Positions 17,271 through 24,784 of a stretch of 64,000 nucleotides of DNA are shown piece by piece. Location: the NCBI GenBank assembly GCA_029261035.1, contig JAJDCD010000022.1, positions 1 to 64,000 of the forward strand, written 5' to 3'. The position numbers were made by a program, and so were the translations under genes. How positions within the stretch are numbered: the stretch's first letter is position 1; the number at the start of each line of letters is the position of its first letter. A model generated the notes under the pieces. That model worked only from the letters and a program-made list of their open reading frames with translations. It was not told the DNA's origin and made no database searches. The DNA is from Candidatus Omnitrophota bacterium. GTDB taxonomy: Bacteria; Omnitrophota; Omnitrophia; Omnitrophales; JACROU01.

Positions 17271-17330
17271 ATCTCCTTTATTTACAACGGGTTACATAGG
17301 CTGCTAAATGCAGCTTATTTTTTTGTTTCT

Positions 17331-17363
17331 AAACTGGACTAAATCAGTCCAGTTTGGTAGAAT
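17331..17363 (+). promoter_or_regulatory. Palindromic operator overlapping a promoter for rrf2-suf
   Basis: AAACTGGACT (17331-17340) and AGTCCAGTTT (17346-17355) form a perfect 10-bp inverted repeat with a 5-bp spacer. TGGACT could serve as -35, and TAGAAT (17358-17363), 17 bp away, as -10. A protein bound here would block the promoter, as expected for autoregulation by the Rrf2 protein encoded next. The leader to ATG 17503 is ~130 nt. Inference from position and symmetry only. Confidence 0.5.
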
Positions 17364-17502
17364 TGAGTATGGAAGGAGTAATGGGCCTATTGTCTATGGC
17401 AGTAGATAAGGCGTATTCAAGCCGTAGTGTCTTCAGTAGTAATCCTATCTCTATCACTCTTTCCAATAAGTTTGAAGTTTGTAATCGGATTGGAGAGGTC
17501 CA

Positions 17503-17967
17503 ATGAAATTTACAACAAAAACAGAATATGGGCTTGTTTGTTTAATTTATATGGCTCGTAATAAACAATTGCAGCCGGTGACGGTTAAAGAGATTGTGAG
17601 TGAAGAGCATTTTTCTGTTACGTTTACAGAAAAAATTTTACAACAACTCAGAAAAGCAAATATTATTGAATCGCATCAGGGGCATGGCGGTGGTTATGTT
17701 CTTGCGCGAAACCCTTCAGAGATTACTTTTAAAGAAGTGATCGAGTGTTTAGAAGGGCAGACGTTTGATGTTTTTTGTGCACCAAAGGTAAGGGAAGATA
17801 TTGTTTGTAACCACTTTTCTTTGTGTGGTCTTAAACCTGTTTGGTCTAAGACAAAGCAATTGTTGGATGAATTTTACAGTGAAGTAACTTTGGATATGAT
17901 TGTAAATAAAGAGACAAATATGAATGTTGTGAATGACTTTCATGTGTTAAAGGAGGCGAATGGGTAA
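17503..17967 (+). CDS. Rrf2-family Fe-S-sensing regulator of the SUF operon
   Basis: A 154-residue winged-helix regulator. The N-terminal [13 protein letters not shown], the recognition region [17 protein letters not shown] and the wing [10 protein letters not shown] are typical of IscR/SufR-type Rrf2 proteins. Three cysteines (C92, C102, C108) in a C-x9-C-x5-C arrangement match the usual cluster ligands. It would sense Fe-S supply and repress the operon it heads. Its stop overlaps the sufB start by one base. The palindrome at 17331-17355 is its likely operator. GGAGAGG precedes the ATG. Confidence 0.9.
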   Translation: MKFTTKTEYGLVCLIYMARNKQLQPVTVKEIVSEEHFSVTFTEKILQQLRKANIIESHQGHGGGYVLARNPSEITFKEVIECLEGQTFDVFCAPKVREDIVCNHFSLCGLKPVWSKTKQLLDEFYSEVTLDMIVNKETNMNVVNDFHVLKEANG

Positions 17968-19421
17968 TGAGTAAAGAGAAGACGGTTACGATTGATGAAA
18001 TTGTAAACCGAGAATACAAATACGGATTTAAGACAGACATTAAACCTGGGATGACTATTAAAGGTTTGTCTGAGGATACGATTCGCTTTATCTCTGCTCA
18101 TAAAGAGGAGCCCGAGTGGATGCTTGAGTTTCGTCTTAAAGCATTTCGTCATTGGCAAACGATGAAAGAACCGGAATGGGCTAATGTCCATTACCCACCT
18201 ATTGATTTCCAAGAAGTGATTTATTATTCGGAACCTGAGTTAGAGAAGAAAAAATTGCAGAGTATGGATGAGGTAGATCCTGAACTTAAAAGAACGTTTG
18301 ATAAATTAGGTATATCTTTGGTCGAGCAAAAAAAATTAGCAAATGTCGCTGTGGACGCTATTTTTGACAGCGTTTCTGTTGCGACAACGTTTAAAGAAAA
18401 GTTAAAAGAAGCAGGGGTTATTTTTTGCTCTTTCTCAGAGGCGGTTAAAGAGTATCCGGAACTTATAAAGAAATATATGGGAACAGTGGTTCCTTATACG
18501 GATAATTATTATGCCGCATTGAACTCCGCTGTTTTTACCGATGGTTCCTTTGTTTACATTCCAAAAAACACAAGATGTCCTATGGAGCTTTCGAGTTACT
18601 TTAGAATTAACACAGAAAATTCAGGTCAGTTTGAGAGAACGTTAATTATTTGTGAAGACAACAGCCATGTCAGCTATCTTGAAGGGTGTACTGCTCCTAA
18701 GTTTGATACAAACCAATTGCATGCAGCTATTGTAGAACTTGTTGCGATGGAGAGTTCTGAAATTAAATATTCAACTGTTCAGAATTGGTATGCTGGAGAT
18801 AAAGAGACGGGTAAGGGTGGGATTTATAACTTTGTAACGAAGCGAGGGAAGTGTCAGGGAGCTTATTCAAAAATTTCCTGGACTCAAATAGAAACTGGAT
18901 CGGCTATTACTTGGAAGTATCCAAGTTGTATTCTTTTAGGTGATCATTCTGTTGGTGAGTTCTATTCTGTTGCTCTTACTGTAGGTTATCAGCAAGCAGA
19001 TACAGGAACGAAGATGATTCATGTTGGAAAAAATACACGTAGTCGTATTATTTCAAAAGGGATTTCTGCAGGTAAATCGAGTAACAGTTATCGTGGGTTG
19101 GTTCAGATTGGAAAAAATGCAGAAAATGCTAGGAACTTTACGCAATGCGACTCTTTGCTTATTGGAGACACGTGTGGGGCTCATACCTTTCCATATATTG
19201 ATGTTCAAAACTCTTCGGCACAGCTAGAGCATGAGGCAACAACATCCACTATTAGTGATGACCAATTATTTTATTTTCTTTCCAGAGGAATTGGGTCAGA
19301 GGATGCGATGACAACGATTATTAATGGATTTTGCAAATCTGTATTTAAGGAGTTGCCGATGGAGTTTGCTGTAGAAGCAACTCAACTTTTAGGACTTAAA
19401 TTAGAAGGTACGGTAGGGTAA
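17967..19421 (+). CDS. sufB: SUF scaffold subunit SufB
   Basis: A 484-residue SufB, the core of the SufBC2D Fe-S assembly scaffold in the cytoplasm. It carries the typical N-terminal EYKYGF, the [14 protein letters not shown] segment, [22 protein letters not shown], and the SufB/D beta-helix ending [23 protein letters not shown]. The conserved C-terminal cysteine lies in [13 protein letters not shown]. Length is normal for the family (~470-495). It is translationally coupled to the Rrf2 gene. Confidence 0.96.
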   Translation: MSKEKTVTIDEIVNREYKYGFKTDIKPGMTIKGLSEDTIRFISAHKEEPEWMLEFRLKAFRHWQTMKEPEWANVHYPPIDFQEVIYYSEPELEKKKLQSMDEVDPELKRTFDKLGISLVEQKKLANVAVDAIFDSVSVATTFKEKLKEAGVIFCSFSEAVKEYPELIKKYMGTVVPYTDNYYAALNSAVFTDGSFVYIPKNTRCPMELSSYFRINTENSGQFERTLIICEDNSHVSYLEGCTAPKFDTNQLHAAIVELVAMESSEIKYSTVQNWYAGDKETGKGGIYNFVTKRGKCQGAYSKISWTQIETGSAITWKYPSCILLGDHSVGEFYSVALTVGYQQADTGTKMIHVGKNTRSRIISKGISAGKSSNSYRGLVQIGKNAENARNFTQCDSLLIGDTCGAHTFPYIDVQNSSAQLEHEATTSTISDDQLFYFLSRGIGSEDAMTTIINGFCKSVFKELPMEFAVEATQLLGLKLEGTVG

Positions 19422-19488
19422 AGACAGTTTTTGGCTTTTAATAAAAACCAATTACTAATAGCTAAGAACAATGACAAAGGGGAAAGAC

Positions 19489-20232
19489 ATGTTAAGCATT
19501 AAAGATTTAACTGCTACGATTGCAGACAAGCAGATTTTGAAGGGGATTAATTTAGAGGTGAAGGCAGGAGAGGTTCATGCCATTATGGGGCCTAACGGTT
19601 CTGGAAAGAGCACTTTAGCTAAGGTTTTGGCTGGAGCACCGCATATTCAAGAAGCAAAAGGTGAGGTTTTGTTTGAAGGAAAACCTTTGCTGGATATGGC
19701 TCCGGAAGACCGAGCTTTGGCAGGTGTGTTTATGGCATTTCAATATCCGGTGGAAGTGCCCGGGGTGAACAATGCCTCATTTCTAAGAATGGCATATAAC
19801 GCAAGGTTAAAAGCGGCAGGAAAAGAAGAAGTGGATCCATTGGAGTTTGATGAGTTGCTTATTGAAAAATCAAAAATAGTTGAAATTCCAGAACACTTTT
19901 TGGATCGGGCTGTAAATCACGGTTTTTCTGGTGGTGAGAAAAAAAGAAATGAAATTTTACAAATGGCTGTTCTGGACCCTAAGTTAGCTTTGTTAGATGA
20001 AACAGATTCAGGGTTAGATGTAGATGCGCTTCGCATTGTTGCTGGAGGAATTAATAGACTTCGATCTAAAGATAAAGCTATTATTTTAGTGACGCATTAT
20101 CAAAGAATCTTAGATTATATTCAACCGGACTTCGTTCATATTTTATTTGATGGACGCATTATAAAGTCGGGAGATAAAAGTTTGGCTTTAGAAGTAGAAG
20201 AACAAGGTTTTGAGAACATAAAAGCGGGATAG
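19489..20232 (+). CDS. sufC: SUF ATPase SufC
   Basis: A 247-residue ABC-type ATPase of the SufBCD complex. Walker A is GPNGSGKST, signature FSGGEKKRN, Walker B LALLDETDSGLD, then VTHYQRILDYI; all are characteristic of SufC rather than transporter ATPases. I choose ATG 19489 (MLSIKDLTA), which matches the family N-terminus and is preceded by AAGGGGAAAGAC. An ATG 18 bases upstream overlaps that ribosome site. Confidence 0.95.
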   Translation: MLSIKDLTATIADKQILKGINLEVKAGEVHAIMGPNGSGKSTLAKVLAGAPHIQEAKGEVLFEGKPLLDMAPEDRALAGVFMAFQYPVEVPGVNNASFLRMAYNARLKAAGKEEVDPLEFDELLIEKSKIVEIPEHFLDRAVNHGFSGGEKKRNEILQMAVLDPKLALLDETDSGLDVDALRIVAGGINRLRSKDKAIILVTHYQRILDYIQPDFVHILFDGRIIKSGDKSLALEVEEQGFENIKAG

Positions 20233-20237
20233 GAGCC

Positions 20238-20313
20238 TTGTCATCCTGAATGTAACGAAGTATATCAGGTAAAAGATTTTTCAGCTCATTTTTTAAAATG
20301 CCTCAGAATGACA
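20238..20313 (+). repeat. TTGTCATCCTGA element between sufC and sufD
   Basis: Begins TTGTCATCCTGAATGTAACG and ends CCTCAGAATGACA. It belongs to the TGTCAT...ATGACA dispersed family but has the CCTGA..TCAG arm variant. It lies within the operon and may affect mRNA stability. Confidence 0.75.
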
Positions 20314-20343
20314 TGTGTAAGATATTTTTTTTGGAGAATAAAG

Positions 20344-21681
20344 ATGACGGATATAAAACAGAAATCACAGTTTAAAGAGTGCTTTAATGATAAAAAGCTT
20401 TCTTTTGAAAGTTTAGATTGGGTGAAATCTGTCCAAGAGAGGGCATGGACTCAGTTTCAGAGTTTGGGATTTCCGACTCAAAAGGATGAAGGGTGGAAAT
20501 ATTTTAATATAGAGTCACTTCTTAAGAATTCTTATGAGAGTGAAAGAAATTTTGAGCTTACTTCAGAGATGACGACGCGTATTCAACGTTATTTCTATGA
20601 AGAATCAGCTGCGAGTCGATTAACTTTTTTGAATGGAAAAAAAGAAAGTGGTATGACAAGCTTAAAAGATTTGCCTGCTGGAGTGGAGTTTCTTCCTTTG
20701 TCTGAAGCATTAAAAACGAAAGAAAGTAAAATAAAGCCTTATTTAGGTCTGAATATTGAAAAAGAAGAAAATGCTTTCAGCGCTTTAAATGCGGCACAGT
20801 TTGAAGAAGGCATCTTTTTATACGTACCTAGAGATACGGTTGTTGATATTCCGATTCATTTGTTGTTTTTTAATTTAAGTTCAGATTCCACACCTTGGAT
20901 TGCTCATCCGCGTAATATTATTGTTGTCGACGAAGGAGCTAAGCTTAATTTGGTTTATGAACAAGTAGGATTGGATGTGAATAGTACTTTAATTAATGTA
21001 TTTAACCAAATTCATTGTGAGAAAAACTCTTCGGTTCATTATCTTGGGATACAAAGAGAATCTCTTGGATCTTATCATTTAATGAATTCTCATGTTTATC
21101 TTCAAGAGGGAAGTAGCTTTGAAGGGGTTTTGTTTGCTCAGGGTGGTTCTGCAAGAAGAGATGAATTTCAGTTCTACATTGAAGGAGAAAATACGCACTG
21201 CTCTTTGAAGGGGTTAGGGGTTTTGGCAGGAGAGTCCAAGTTGTTTTCTCATGTGACCGTGCATCACCAAAAGCCTCATGGTAGCAGTAAGCAGTTATTT
21301 AAAAATATTTTAGCGGACAAAGCTCAATCAGAGTTTAATAGTTTGGTTCATGTATATCCGCAAGCGCAGAAGTCGGACACACATCAGCTAAATAGAAACC
21401 TTTTAGTTTCTGATAAAGCTCGAGCGTATTCTAGGCCGCAGCTTAAGATTGAAGCGGATGATGTTCAGTGTGCTCACGGCTCTTCCATAGGTCAAATGGA
21501 AGAAGATGAGTTGTTTTATTTGCAAAGTCGTGGATTGAATAAACAACTAGCACGCTTTGTGATGACATTTGGATTTGCAGAAGAGGTTTTAGAAGGAATT
21601 CAGATTCCAACCTTAAAAAGAGATTTGGAATGTGCGCTTCGAATAGAGTTGGAAACAATACTGAATAAGCATCAAGTGTAA
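20344..21681 (+). CDS. sufD: SUF scaffold subunit SufD
   Basis: A 445-residue SufD, a paralogue of SufB that completes the SufBC2D scaffold and helps iron entry. It shows the N-terminal DEGWKYFNIESLL motif, NAAQFEEGIFLYVPRDT, and the C-terminal beta-helix with DDVQCAHGSSIGQMEEDELFYLQSRGL, the conserved C-A-H-G segment. I start at ATG 20344, preceded by TTGGAGAATAAAG; the longer frame begins within repeat sequence. Family length is ~420-450. Confidence 0.94.
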   Translation: MTDIKQKSQFKECFNDKKLSFESLDWVKSVQERAWTQFQSLGFPTQKDEGWKYFNIESLLKNSYESERNFELTSEMTTRIQRYFYEESAASRLTFLNGKKESGMTSLKDLPAGVEFLPLSEALKTKESKIKPYLGLNIEKEENAFSALNAAQFEEGIFLYVPRDTVVDIPIHLLFFNLSSDSTPWIAHPRNIIVVDEGAKLNLVYEQVGLDVNSTLINVFNQIHCEKNSSVHYLGIQRESLGSYHLMNSHVYLQEGSSFEGVLFAQGGSARRDEFQFYIEGENTHCSLKGLGVLAGESKLFSHVTVHHQKPHGSSKQLFKNILADKAQSEFNSLVHVYPQAQKSDTHQLNRNLLVSDKARAYSRPQLKIEADDVQCAHGSSIGQMEEDELFYLQSRGLNKQLARFVMTFGFAEEVLEGIQIPTLKRDLECALRIELETILNKHQV

Positions 21682-21685
21682 TAAG

Positions 21686-21774
21686 TTTGTCATCCTGAGC
21701 GTAGCGAAGGATCTCTGGCAAAGGAGTAAAGTTTTTCGGAAGATTCTTCGTCGCAAAGTTCCTCAGAATGACAG
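21686..21774 (+). repeat. TTTGTCATCCTGAGC element between sufD and sufS
   Basis: Begins TTTGTCATCCTGAGCGTAGC, a form also seen at 10131, and ends TTCCTCAGAATGACAG. Same family as 20238-20313; the central parts differ, but both keep CTTCG/CGAAG-type inner arms. Confidence 0.75.
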
Positions 21775-21794
21775 TAAGAGGTAGGTGAATAATC

Positions 21795-23027
21795 ATGTTA
21801 ACAAAAGACATAATCAACGTAGAAAAAATCAGAAAAGATTTCCCCGTTCTTTCTACTACCATGCACAAACATCCTCTAGCTTATTTAGATAATGCAGCAA
21901 CCACACAAAAACCCCTAGTTGTTATTGATAGAATCAACCGTTTCTTAAAAGAAGAGTATGCAACCGTAAGTCGTGGTGTTTATATTCTGAGTCAAAATGC
22001 AACTCAAGAATGTCATGAGGTTAGGGAAAAGTGTCAGAAGTTTTTGAATGCAGAGAAATTAGAAGAGATTATTTTTGTTCGAGGTACGACAGAGGCGATT
22101 AATTTAGTGGCAGCATCTTATGGTAGGAAGTTTTTAAAATCAGGAGATGAAATTATCATTTCTGAGATTGAGCATCACGCAAATATTGTTCCCTGGAAAC
22201 GATTGAGTGATGAAAAGGGTTTGGTTTTAAAAGTGATTCCTGTTAATGATGAGGGAGAGCTTATTCTTGAAGAATACAAAAAAATGCTTACAGAAAAGAC
22301 CAAATTAGTTGCTGTGGGCCATATTTCGAATGCGTTAGGAACCGTGCATCCGATTAAGCAAATTATTAAATGGGCCCATGAAGTAGGGGCGAAGGTCCTT
22401 ATTGATGGAGCTCAAGGAGCGCCTCATACCAAGGTAGATGTTCAGGAATTAGATTGTGATTTTTACTGTTTTTCAGGCCATAAGATTTATGGTCCAACTG
22501 GGATTGGTATCTTATACGGAAAATATGACTTACTTGATTCTATGGATCCATATCAAGGTGGAGGTGAGATGATCGAATTGGTGACTTTTGAGAAAATCAC
22601 CTATGCTAAGCCTCCAAGTCGCTTTGAAGCTGGAACTATTGCTATAGCTGAGATAGTAGGTTTGGGCCCAGCCTTAGACTATATCGAGAAAATTGGTCTA
22701 GAAAAAATAGCTGCTTATGAAGATGAGTTATTGAGAGTAGCAACAGAAAAATTGAAAGAAATGGACGATATTACTTTGATTGGAACAGCAAAAGAAAAAG
22801 CTGGAATTATTTCTTTTGAGATGGATGAGGTGCATCCGCATGATATAGGCACTATTTTAGATCAAGAAGGCGTAGCTATTCGGACGGGGCATCATTGCGC
22901 TCAGCCAACGATGAAACGGTTTGGTGTGCCTGCAACAGCTCGCGCCTCGTTTTCGTTTTATAATAACCAACAAGATCTAGAGGCTCTTTTTAGAGGGTTG
23001 GACAAGGTGAGGGAGGTGTTTAAATGA
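21795..23027 (+). CDS. sufS: Cysteine desulfurase SufS
   Basis: A 410-residue group II cysteine desulfurase that removes sulfur from cysteine as persulfide. PLP is bound by the lysine in FSGHKIYGPTG. EHHANIVPW near residue 125 and the catalytic cysteine in RTGHHCAQP (~residue 365) place it in the SufS/CsdA group. The persulfide would go to SufU, whose gene overlaps the stop by four bases, the common arrangement in SufU-containing bacteria. Confidence 0.95.
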   Translation: MLTKDIINVEKIRKDFPVLSTTMHKHPLAYLDNAATTQKPLVVIDRINRFLKEEYATVSRGVYILSQNATQECHEVREKCQKFLNAEKLEEIIFVRGTTEAINLVAASYGRKFLKSGDEIIISEIEHHANIVPWKRLSDEKGLVLKVIPVNDEGELILEEYKKMLTEKTKLVAVGHISNALGTVHPIKQIIKWAHEVGAKVLIDGAQGAPHTKVDVQELDCDFYCFSGHKIYGPTGIGILYGKYDLLDSMDPYQGGGEMIELVTFEKITYAKPPSRFEAGTIAIAEIVGLGPALDYIEKIGLEKIAAYEDELLRVATEKLKEMDDITLIGTAKEKAGIISFEMDEVHPHDIGTILDQEGVAIRTGHHCAQPTMKRFGVPATARASFSFYNNQQDLEALFRGLDKVREVFK

Positions 23028-23473
23028 ACATCCCAGAACCTAAGTTAGATCATCTATATCAAGAAACCATTCTTGAACATAATAAGAATCCGAGAAACTT
23101 TAAAGAGTTAGAGAGTCCAACGCTTTATTCTCATGGTCATAACCCTGTTTGTGGTGATGACTATCATTTATATTTAAATACAGATACAAATAAAGTGATT
23201 ACTGATATTGCTTTTCATGGCTCAGGATGTGCGATATCAAAATCATGCGCGTCTATCATGACGACTCTTGTTAAAGGAAAGACCTTAGAAGAAGCTCAGG
23301 AGTTGGAGGAAAACTTTTCTTCTTTTATGACCGATAAAGAAGTGAGTGAAATTACAAAAGAAAAAGTGGGGCGTTTAAAAATGTTTGAAGGAGTACGAGA
23401 GTTTCCTATTCGCATTAAATGCGCCACTTTAATTTGGCATGCACTGAAGGATGCAATCAAAGATAGCAAATAG
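23024..23473 (+). CDS. sufU: SufU sulfurtransferase
   Basis: A 149-residue IscU-like SufU that accepts sulfur from SufS through a zinc-bound site. The three ligand cysteines lie in NPVCGDDYHLYL, GSGCAISKSCAS and IRIKCATLIWHAL. The ~20-residue insert between the second and third (MTTLVKGKTLEEAQELEE region) is typical of SufU rather than IscU. HNKNPRNF near the start is also a SufU hallmark. The start overlaps the sufS stop (ATGA). Confidence 0.94.
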   Translation: MNIPEPKLDHLYQETILEHNKNPRNFKELESPTLYSHGHNPVCGDDYHLYLNTDTNKVITDIAFHGSGCAISKSCASIMTTLVKGKTLEEAQELEENFSSFMTDKEVSEITKEKVGRLKMFEGVREFPIRIKCATLIWHALKDAIKDSK

Positions 23474-23502
23474 CTATTAGCCTTTAGCCACTAGCCATTG
23501 AA

Positions 23503-23577
23503 TTGTCATCCCCGACCTGATCGGGGATCCAGTTTTTTAATTACCTGGATTCCCGACAAAAGATTTCTGGAATGACA
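23503..23577 (+). repeat. TTGTCATCCCCGACC element between sufU and sufT
   Basis: Begins TTGTCATCCCCGACCTGATC with the CGGGGATCCAG hairpin and ends GGATTCCCG ... GGAATGACAG. It is the same type as the two copies inside the giant gene. Confidence 0.85.
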
Positions 23578-23651
23578 GTTGTTCTGGTTAGGAGGTTTTT
23601 TCTATCCGCTAAACGCTCTATGCTGAACGCTAATAAACAGAGGATAATAAC

Positions 23652-24197
23652 ATGGAACCAGGAACAGTAATTGAATTAACTCGAGATTGTGAAGTGACCC
23701 TCATCCCTGAGGGTACCAAAGCAACCATTGCAAAAGGAACCAGTGTGCGTGTTACACAGTCATTAGGAGGGACTCATACTGTGGTTACAGAGCAGGGGCC
23801 TATGGTAAGTATTTCTAGTGAAAATGCAGATGCTTTAGGGGTTGAGGCAGCAGGTTCTGAGAATCAATATGATGAAAATATGGATAAAGATGAATTTGAA
23901 AAGTGCGTTTGGGAAAAATTGAAAACTTGTTATGACCCTGAGATTCCTCATAATATTGTTGATTTGGGTTTGATTTATGGATGTAATATTATTGAGAAAG
24001 ACGGGCTTAGAACCGTGGGTATTACGATGACTCTTACAGCTCCTGGTTGTGGGATGGGCGACTGGCTCGCTCAAGATATTAGAACCAAAGTAAGTGTTCT
24101 TCCAAAAGTGGAGAAAGTCCATGTGGAAGTTGTTTTTGACCCTCCTTGGGATAAAGAAAAAATGTCCCCAGCTTTACGTCGCCAAATGAACTTATAA
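23652..24197 (+). CDS. sufT: SufT, MIP18/DUF59 Fe-S maturation factor
   Basis: A 181-residue SufT. The N-terminal part (ELTRDCEVTLIPEGTKATI ... TQSLGGTHTV) is the SufT-specific extension. From ~residue 80 the MIP18/DUF59 domain shows CYDPEIPHNIVDLGLIY and TLTAPGCGMGDWL with the conserved cysteine, and VVFDPPWDKEKMS near the end. SufT helps mature Fe-S proteins, particularly when demand is high. It closes the suf operon after a repeat element. Confidence 0.92.
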   Translation: MEPGTVIELTRDCEVTLIPEGTKATIAKGTSVRVTQSLGGTHTVVTEQGPMVSISSENADALGVEAAGSENQYDENMDKDEFEKCVWEKLKTCYDPEIPHNIVDLGLIYGCNIIEKDGLRTVGITMTLTAPGCGMGDWLAQDIRTKVSVLPKVEKVHVEVVFDPPWDKEKMSPALRRQMNL

Positions 24198-24208
24198 TTT
24201 ATCTAACC

Positions 24209-24236
24209 TTGATCCTTTTTATAGCTAAGGTATACT
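24209..24236 (+). promoter_or_regulatory. Candidate sigma-70 promoter for the ferritin-like pair
   Basis: TTGATC (24209-24214) and TATACT (24231-24236) are separated by 16 bp; a TATAAT overlaps at 24236-24241. It lies ~35-60 bases before ATG 24271 and after the sufT stop. Recognised by eye only. Confidence 0.45.
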
Positions 24237-24270
24237 ATAATTATATTAACCTTTAACGGTAGTGGTGGAT

Positions 24271-24519
24271 ATGTCTTCAGAAAAAGAAAATATTAAAAAT
24301 ATAATAGACTTATTGTTAGTGGATATAGAAGAAGAGGAAGTGGGGATTAGTCTGCTTTCAACCTTTTATCAAAACGAAGAAGAGCTTACTCTTTTTTCCA
24401 ACGGAAATAAAAAGACTGTAATGCGCATTTTGAAACGATTAGCGGATGACAGTATGCGCCACAAGCAAATAGTAGAAGAAATTATAGATCTTCTAAGTAA
24501 GGAATATCATGGAAAATGA
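24271..24519 (+). CDS. Small ferritin-like helical protein, first of a pair
   Basis: An 82-residue, entirely helical protein with an acidic first helix (DIEEEEVGISLLSTFY) and a second long helix containing DDSMRHKQIVEEI. That E...EE then xxRH..xxE pattern resembles one half of a rubrerythrin/bacterioferritin-type di-iron four-helix bundle. ATG 24271 is favoured over the upstream GTG at 24262. The stop overlaps the next gene by 11 bases. Two such hairpins could pair as a hetero- or homodimer to make a metal site. The assignment is structural inference from motif spacing. Confidence 0.5.
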   Translation: MSSEKENIKNIIDLLLVDIEEEEVGISLLSTFYQNEEELTLFSNGNKKTVMRILKRLADDSMRHKQIVEEIIDLLSKEYHGK

Positions 24520-24751
24520 GTTCTTAAAGAATTTGTGGCAGCTTCGTTTTGAGAAGATGAAAAAGAACGAAGAAGAAGCGGCTTGGGCTTATCAAGAAGT
24601 TCTAGATCTTTGTCTTGTTCTTTTTGGTGGAGCACACCCTGTTATTGAAAAACTTCAAACGCTTGTTAAAGAAGAAAGAATGCACGAAAAATTAGCAGAA
24701 GAATTGATCGAAATTGGTCGGATGACCCACCCCGAATGTGGTGGCCTTTAA
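24509..24751 (+). CDS. Small ferritin-like helical protein, second of a pair
   Basis: An 80-residue helical hairpin. Helix 1 has MKKNEEEAAWAYQEVLDLC with the E......Y spacing of ferritin-like proteins. Helix 2 has VKEERMHEKLAEEL, a clear E-x-x-H motif that usually supplies di-iron ligands. It overlaps the first small protein, so the two are translationally coupled and probably work together. They may store iron or handle peroxide, which would suit their place behind the SUF operon. A role is not proven by sequence alone. Confidence 0.55.
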   Translation: MENEFLKNLWQLRFEKMKKNEEEAAWAYQEVLDLCLVLFGGAHPVIEKLQTLVKEERMHEKLAEELIEIGRMTHPECGGL

Positions 24752-24784
24752 CTTTCTGTTGCTCTCAACTTTAAAAAGGGAGAT

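Noticed and set aside
17298-17325. Second strong terminator after the SWIB gene
   Set aside because: The stem has only seven pairs with a wobble; it may help, but the first terminator is sufficient.
21443-21868. Minus-strand 141-residue frame across sufD/sufS
   Set aside because: Antisense, spans a dispersed repeat and two genes, with no recognisable domain.
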